A stretch of DNA of 64,000 nucleotides, taken from NCBI RefSeq assembly GCF_016482785.1, contig NZ_JAEMXM010000001.1, positions 124,001-188,000 on the forward strand, given 5' to 3'. This DNA is from Paenibacillus alkalitolerans (GTDB taxonomy: Bacteria > Bacillota > Bacilli > Paenibacillales > YIM-B00363). The translations under genes and the position numbers were made by a program. Every line of letters starts with the position of its first letter. Positions within the stretch are counted from its first letter, which is position 1. The notes under the pieces were generated by a model. It saw only the letters and a list, made by a program, of their open reading frames with translations. It made no database searches and was not told the DNA's origin. Below are positions 60,404 through 64,000 of the stretch, in pieces.

Positions 60404-61666
60404 ATGGATCGATATGAGAGCATGCTAGGAGAGTATATCAAGGATAACGTCGATAAGACATTGAAAGAACCCGCTCATTATTTGAAACATCCTTTCGTCG
60501 ATCCCGGGTCCGTGTATGACGGAAACTTATGGGACTGGGATTCTTTCTGGGCGGTGTATGCGCTTCTAAATATGACGGAATCGCCTTCGGCGGACCATCG
60601 GTATGTAAAATATGCGAAAGGCAATATACACAATTTCTTTGATCACCAGCTCGACGACGGATATATTCCTATGATGATTGCAAAAGACCGCTATCAAGAG
60701 CCTTATTTGATTGGAAAGCATAAAGAGGGCCATGTGCTGAACATGCACAAGCCGTTCTTATGCCAGCAAATCGCGTTGATCAGCGGCTATTGCAACGATT
60801 ACTCATGGATGGAAAGTTATTACGATCATTTGGAAAAATACTTCGCATGCTACGACCGTAATTATTTCCATGACCGATCTCAACTGTATGTATGGGCGGA
60901 CGATGTCATGATCGGCGTCGATAACGACCCTGCGATATTCGGGCGGCCGCGCTTTTCGACTGCGGGCATTTATTTGAACGCTTTTATGGTCGGCGAATGC
61001 AAAGCGATGTCCGTCATCGCGAGGAAATTAGGGAAGCTTGAGGAGAGCGGCAGGTATAAAAGAAAAGCGGAAGCATTATGCGAAGCGATACAGAATGAAT
61101 GCTGGGACCGCCGCGACAGATTCTACTACTCCGTGGATGTGGATATCAAAACCCGGCCTTATGACTGGTTTCATAAAGGGCTGGGTGTATTCTGGAACAC
61201 GCTTCCGATAAAAATCCGCTCTTGGTCCGGGTTTATTCCCATGTATTCCTGTATCGCTTCACCGGAACAGGCGGCGTTCCTTGTAAGGGATCATATCATG
61301 GACTCCAATACGTTCAGAAGTCCGTTCGGCGTCAGAACATTGGCGCGGGACGAGAAAATGTACGATGTGAGAGCGACAAACAATCCGTCGAATTGGCTGG
61401 GGCCGATTTGGATCGTAAGCAATTACGTCGTATTTCGCGGTTTGATGAACTACGGTTATGCAGCGGAAGCGGAAGAACTGTGCGGGAAGACCGTGGAGTT
61501 GCTCGGGAAAGATTTGGAGCGTACGGGAACGCTGCACGAATATTACGTTCCGGAAAGCGGCGAACCGGTCATGAACGGAGGATTTCTGAATTGGAATCTC
61601 TTAGTGGTCAATATGCTGGATGAGTTAAACGGGAAGCCGCCGATGTCGGAGTTGTTCCTATCATGA
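60404..61666 (+). CDS. (alpha/alpha)6 glycosidase, MGH1/GH63/GH37-like
   Basis: A 420-residue cytosolic protein of the six-hairpin glycosidase type. YDGNLWDWDSFWAVYAL near the start, then VWADDVMIGVDNDPAIFGRP, NPSNWLGPIWIVSNYVVFRGL and GTLHEYYVPESGEPVMNGGFLNWN are motifs shared with trehalase-like and mannosyl-glycerate hydrolase (MGH1) families. Catalytic acids are likely the Asp in WADD and the Glu in LHEYY. GAAAAGGGGGCGCAGG precedes the ATG. Last gene of the importer operon; it would split the imported disaccharide. Confidence 0.85.
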   Translation: MDRYESMLGEYIKDNVDKTLKEPAHYLKHPFVDPGSVYDGNLWDWDSFWAVYALLNMTESPSADHRYVKYAKGNIHNFFDHQLDDGYIPMMIAKDRYQEPYLIGKHKEGHVLNMHKPFLCQQIALISGYCNDYSWMESYYDHLEKYFACYDRNYFHDRSQLYVWADDVMIGVDNDPAIFGRPRFSTAGIYLNAFMVGECKAMSVIARKLGKLEESGRYKRKAEALCEAIQNECWDRRDRFYYSVDVDIKTRPYDWFHKGLGVFWNTLPIKIRSWSGFIPMYSCIASPEQAAFLVRDHIMDSNTFRSPFGVRTLARDEKMYDVRATNNPSNWLGPIWIVSNYVVFRGLMNYGYAAEAEELCGKTVELLGKDLERTGTLHEYYVPESGEPVMNGGFLNWNLLVVNMLDELNGKPPMSELFLS

Positions 61667-61725
61667 TGCCGGATTTGATTACGATCTCGCCAGATGCTTG
61701 AACCGGCGCACCTGGATCAACGAGG

Positions 61726-61756
61726 TGCTCCCTATTCCGGGGGGGCATTTTTTTTT
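61726..61756 (+). terminator. Intrinsic terminator of the second importer operon
   Basis: TGCTCCC pairs with GGGGGCA (one wobble) and is followed by nine T residues. Confidence 0.85.
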
Positions 61757-61816
61757 GTCGATTTCAATCGGTCGCGGTGAGCAACGAGTAACATTTTCAG
61801 AGAGGAGATCGTCTAA

Positions 61817-62569
61817 GTGGGGAAAGGGGGGCCGAGTATGGGGAACATGATGAAGCTGTTGGGAGCGAGCATTTGTATTATTCTTATTGTGATGATTATT
61901 TCAGGCTGCGGCAGGGGGAATATGATCAACGGAAGCATCGGAAAAGATGATTTGGAGAACTATGTAAACAAGCTTCATAAGCTGGAGGATGTGTTTAAAG
62001 GCCATCGTGTCAAGTTTCAGTCTTCACACAGCAACGAACGGGAAGGTTTTCTGGAAATTCGCCGAATAGGCGAGCATTCCAAGCCGCTTTCGGACGAAGA
62101 GATAGCCTCCCTTAAACGATCGATCTATGAAGCCGTAGGAGGCGTGTTTCCGTTGAACATTACGGTTTATACGATTGAAGAGCAACCGGGAATATCCGGC
62201 AAAATTACGGCAATCGACAAAGACGGGCGGTTCCTGGTCGTTTCATCGGATAAGTTTTTGGACAAAGAAGAGAAGATGCCGGACGCCGCGTGGTACGCCA
62301 TGTCCGACGACGCGGAAATCGAGTTTGAAGGGAAGCCGGTCAATGCGGAGGACGTGAAGATCGGTTCGTCGGTAAAGGTTTGGAGCGAAGGGCGAACAAT
62401 CGAACTGGATGGGGAAAAGCACCGGCTGCTCCCGATCGCGAAAGTGTGGTTGAACGGTCAAGCGTCGGATGCTTCCGACATCGCGGTGGGCGACGCGGTG
62501 AAGATTTGGTTTGCAGGATATGAAATCGGTCCGGAGAAAATGGTGACGCAGGTGGTTATCGAACGATAG
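61817..62569 (+). CDS. Lipoprotein with duplicated DUF3221-like region
   Basis: A 250-residue lipoprotein. Signal peptide LLGASICIILIVMIISGC with lipobox, a linker, and a C-terminal beta region beginning ISGKITAIDKDGRFLVVSS. The tail holds two related units: VNAEDVKIGSSVKVWSEG and ASDASDIAVGDAVKIWFAG. This resembles the YobA/DUF3221 lipoproteins of Bacillales, of unknown function. GTG at 61817 follows AGAGGAG; ATG at 61838 follows AAAGGGGGG and is an equally good start. Monocistronic, with a terminator. Confidence 0.78.
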   Translation: MGKGGPSMGNMMKLLGASICIILIVMIISGCGRGNMINGSIGKDDLENYVNKLHKLEDVFKGHRVKFQSSHSNEREGFLEIRRIGEHSKPLSDEEIASLKRSIYEAVGGVFPLNITVYTIEEQPGISGKITAIDKDGRFLVVSSDKFLDKEEKMPDAAWYAMSDDAEIEFEGKPVNAEDVKIGSSVKVWSEGRTIELDGEKHRLLPIAKVWLNGQASDASDIAVGDAVKIWFAGYEIGPEKMVTQVVIER

Positions 62570-62631
62570 AAGAATAAGGGTCGCTCATTGATTCGCTCAA
62601 CTGACAGATAGATAATGAAACATGAGAATAC

Positions 62632-62662
62632 ACCGCCGGTCAAAATAACGGCGGTTTTTATT
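62632..62662 (+). terminator. Intrinsic terminator after the lipoprotein gene
   Basis: ACCGCCG pairs with CGGCGGT across a ten-base loop, followed by TTTTATTATT. Confidence 0.85.
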
Positions 62663-62664
62663 AT

Positions 62665-63058
62665 TTACTAAAGCAACATTATTAGAAAGAAGAGCCTATG
62701 AAAAACAGCAAATGATAAGAAATATAGTAAAAGTCATTTTGATATGAATTAGATTGTCTGGTAATCCGGCATGCAGTAATGACAGCGTGTTATGCGGGTA
62801 GTTGCACGGTATGTCCGAAAGTTCTTGAACAAATCCGCCGCGCACTTTCTGGCAAGTTAATGACTTTTGCTAAAGGGGAAGGGTCATACAGGTTCATGTG
62901 CAGAAGCCGGCAGAAGTTACTGCAAAACATTAAAGTGCATCGAGAAACTTTTCCATGATCGAGATTGAATTATTAAATACTTTGTGAAACGACCTTCTCA
63001 CTTGCATGAATGTTGTAGAATGGGTCGTGAAGCAATAAATACCAATTAGAAAGGCTGG
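62665..63058. other. Intergenic region with one doubtful 59-codon frame
   Basis: No supported gene. An ATG at 62779 opens 59 codons to TGA at 62958; the product starts MTACYAGSCTVCPK and is rich in Cys, Lys and Arg, but has no ribosome binding site. It may be a relic. The promoter of the UvrA-like gene should lie near 62960-63040 but is not obvious. Confidence 0.4.
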
Positions 63059-64000
63059 ATGTTGGTGAAAGATGTAATAGAAATCCGGGGCGCCCGGGAA
63101 AACAATTTGAAGAACATTACGCTGCAGATTCCGAAATACAAGCTGGTTGTGCTGACCGGCCCGTCGGGATCCGGAAAGTCGACACTCGCCTTGGACACGC
63201 TGCAGCGGGAGTGCCAACGCCAATACATGGAATCGATGGGCATGACCGCGGAAACCGTCGCCAAGCCCAAGGTCGATTCGATTGTCGGCTTATCCCCGTC
63301 GATCAGCGTCGGACAGCATGTGACGAACCGAAATCCTCGGTCGACGGTCGGTACGGTAACGGACATCCATACGTACTTGCGCTTAGTTTACGAGAAGCTC
63401 GGCGAACGTCCCTGTCCCCGTTGCGGGACACGGTTCATGCCGTCCGGACGAGCAATCGCCGCTTTCGGCAGCCGATGACGACGGGGGGCAGGACTATGAG
63501 ACCGTCCGTTGTCCGCATTGCGGGGAACAGATGGAGAGGTTTACCCGCCGTCACTTCTCGTACAATACGCCGGAGGGTGCTTGCGAAGGATGCGACGGGC
63601 TCGGTCATACCGTCAGTCTGAATATGGACGCCGTATTCGACAAGGAGCTTAGCCTGCGCGGCGGATGCGTGACGACCTGGTTCGACATGCTGATCAAATA
63701 TAACATACCGATCTTGGAAGCGGCGGCGAAGCATTACGGCATCGAGTTCGACGCCAATCTGCCTTTGAAGGAGTACGGCGAGGTTCAGCGCGATTTGCTC
63801 TATTATGGCGTTGAAAGCGAGGACTTCACCCGTCGCTTCCCGGACATAAAACCGCCGAAATCAGTCAATGCCGGCAAGTTCGAAGGTGTTGTGACCGGCA
63901 TATGGAGACGGTATAAGACGAACGGTGGCGAATCCGGAGAAGCGGCCTTGTTCCGCGAGAAGACGTGCGAAGCGTGCCGAGGCGCCAAGTTGAAGGAAGA
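63059..64000 (+). pseudogene. UvrA-like ABC ATPase, frameshifted and cut by the window end
   Basis: The start encodes [20 protein letters not shown] with Walker [10 protein letters not shown], clear UvrA family features, and [14 protein letters not shown]. The first frame ends at TGA 63476. The same protein continues in the +1 frame with YETVRCPHCGEQMERFTRRH, then FSYNTPEGACEGCDGLG, and runs to base 64000. The shift lies between about 63430 and 63470, in the zinc-finger-linker region. It is either a real frameshift or a base-call error. Such paralogues (UvrA2-like) occur in Bacillales, some linked to drug or toxin resistance. AAAGG lies upstream of the ATG. Confidence 0.85.

Noticed and set aside
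62779-62958. A 59-codon Cys-rich frame before the UvrA-like gene
   Set aside because: No ribosome binding site and no recognised domain; kept only as a note in the intergenic entry.

Overview
The window reads as chromosome of a spore-forming member of the Paenibacillaceae (Paenibacillus or Cohnella type). Support comes from a gerA-type germinant receptor operon, a YesM/YesN-type two-component pair, many CUT1 sugar ABC transporters that lack their own ATPase, DUF5696/Yip1/NHL sugar-locus proteins, Gram-positive ribosome binding sites, frequent TTG/GTG starts and CcpA cre-like boxes. No rRNA, tRNA, CRISPR array, intact insertion sequence or prophage was seen.

Layout. 1-9.8 kb: end of a YqeK-like HD phosphohydrolase, a GNAT acetyltransferase, a Gfo/Idh/MocA oxidoreductase (minus strand), a decayed DMT-transporter fragment, a gerB-gerA-gerC-small-gene germination operon, an unlisted 35-codon acidic peptide gene (minus), an XRE regulator with an exact 29-residue repeat next to a small membrane protein, and a PAF-acetylhydrolase-like enzyme. 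9.8-15.2 kb: a LysM/beta-propeller protein without signal peptide, an orphan solute-binding lipoprotein, a tandem hairpin-repeat block and a GH5 lipoprotein (minus). 15.3-31.9 kb: two tandem LacI regulators, a solute-binding lipoprotein behind a promoter with a palindrome in its spacer, then a nine-gene operon (large CBM-like solute-binding protein, four permeases in two pairs, NHL-propeller membrane protein, Yip1 protein, DUF5696 protein, GH113-like enzyme).

32-42.5 kb: a MATE-like transporter (minus), a small AT-rich orphan, a decayed IS1595-type transposase, a GH2 enzyme, then a tight cluster of a signal-less solute-binding-like protein, two CaiB/BaiF CoA-transferases, a fuconolactonase-type amidohydrolase, L-rhamnose mutarotase, a MaoC-like hydratase and a Gfo/Idh/MocA oxidoreductase. 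42.8-54.3 kb: GNAT, sensor kinase/AraC-type response regulator, ABC importer and a 1326-residue multidomain secreted glycosidase. 54.4-61.7 kb: a tiny membrane peptide, a nucleotidyltransferase, a DUF5060/DUF4038-type glycosidase and a second ABC importer ending in an (alpha/alpha)6 glycosidase, sharing ACTAAA/TTTAGT half-sites upstream. The window ends with a lipoprotein and a frameshifted UvrA-like gene.

Together this is mainly a plant-polysaccharide region. Secreted or lipid-anchored glycosidases cut polymers, lipoprotein-dependent importers take up oligosaccharides (probably powered by a shared MsmX-type ATPase coded elsewhere), and cytosolic glycosidases and oxidoreductases finish them. 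Local LacI or YesN-type regulators and candidate CcpA sites control expression. The two most interesting assemblies are the DUF5696/NHL/Yip1 double-permease operon (19.5-31.9 kb) and the CoA-transferase/lactonase/mutarotase cluster (36.4-42.5 kb); neither matches a pathway I can name.
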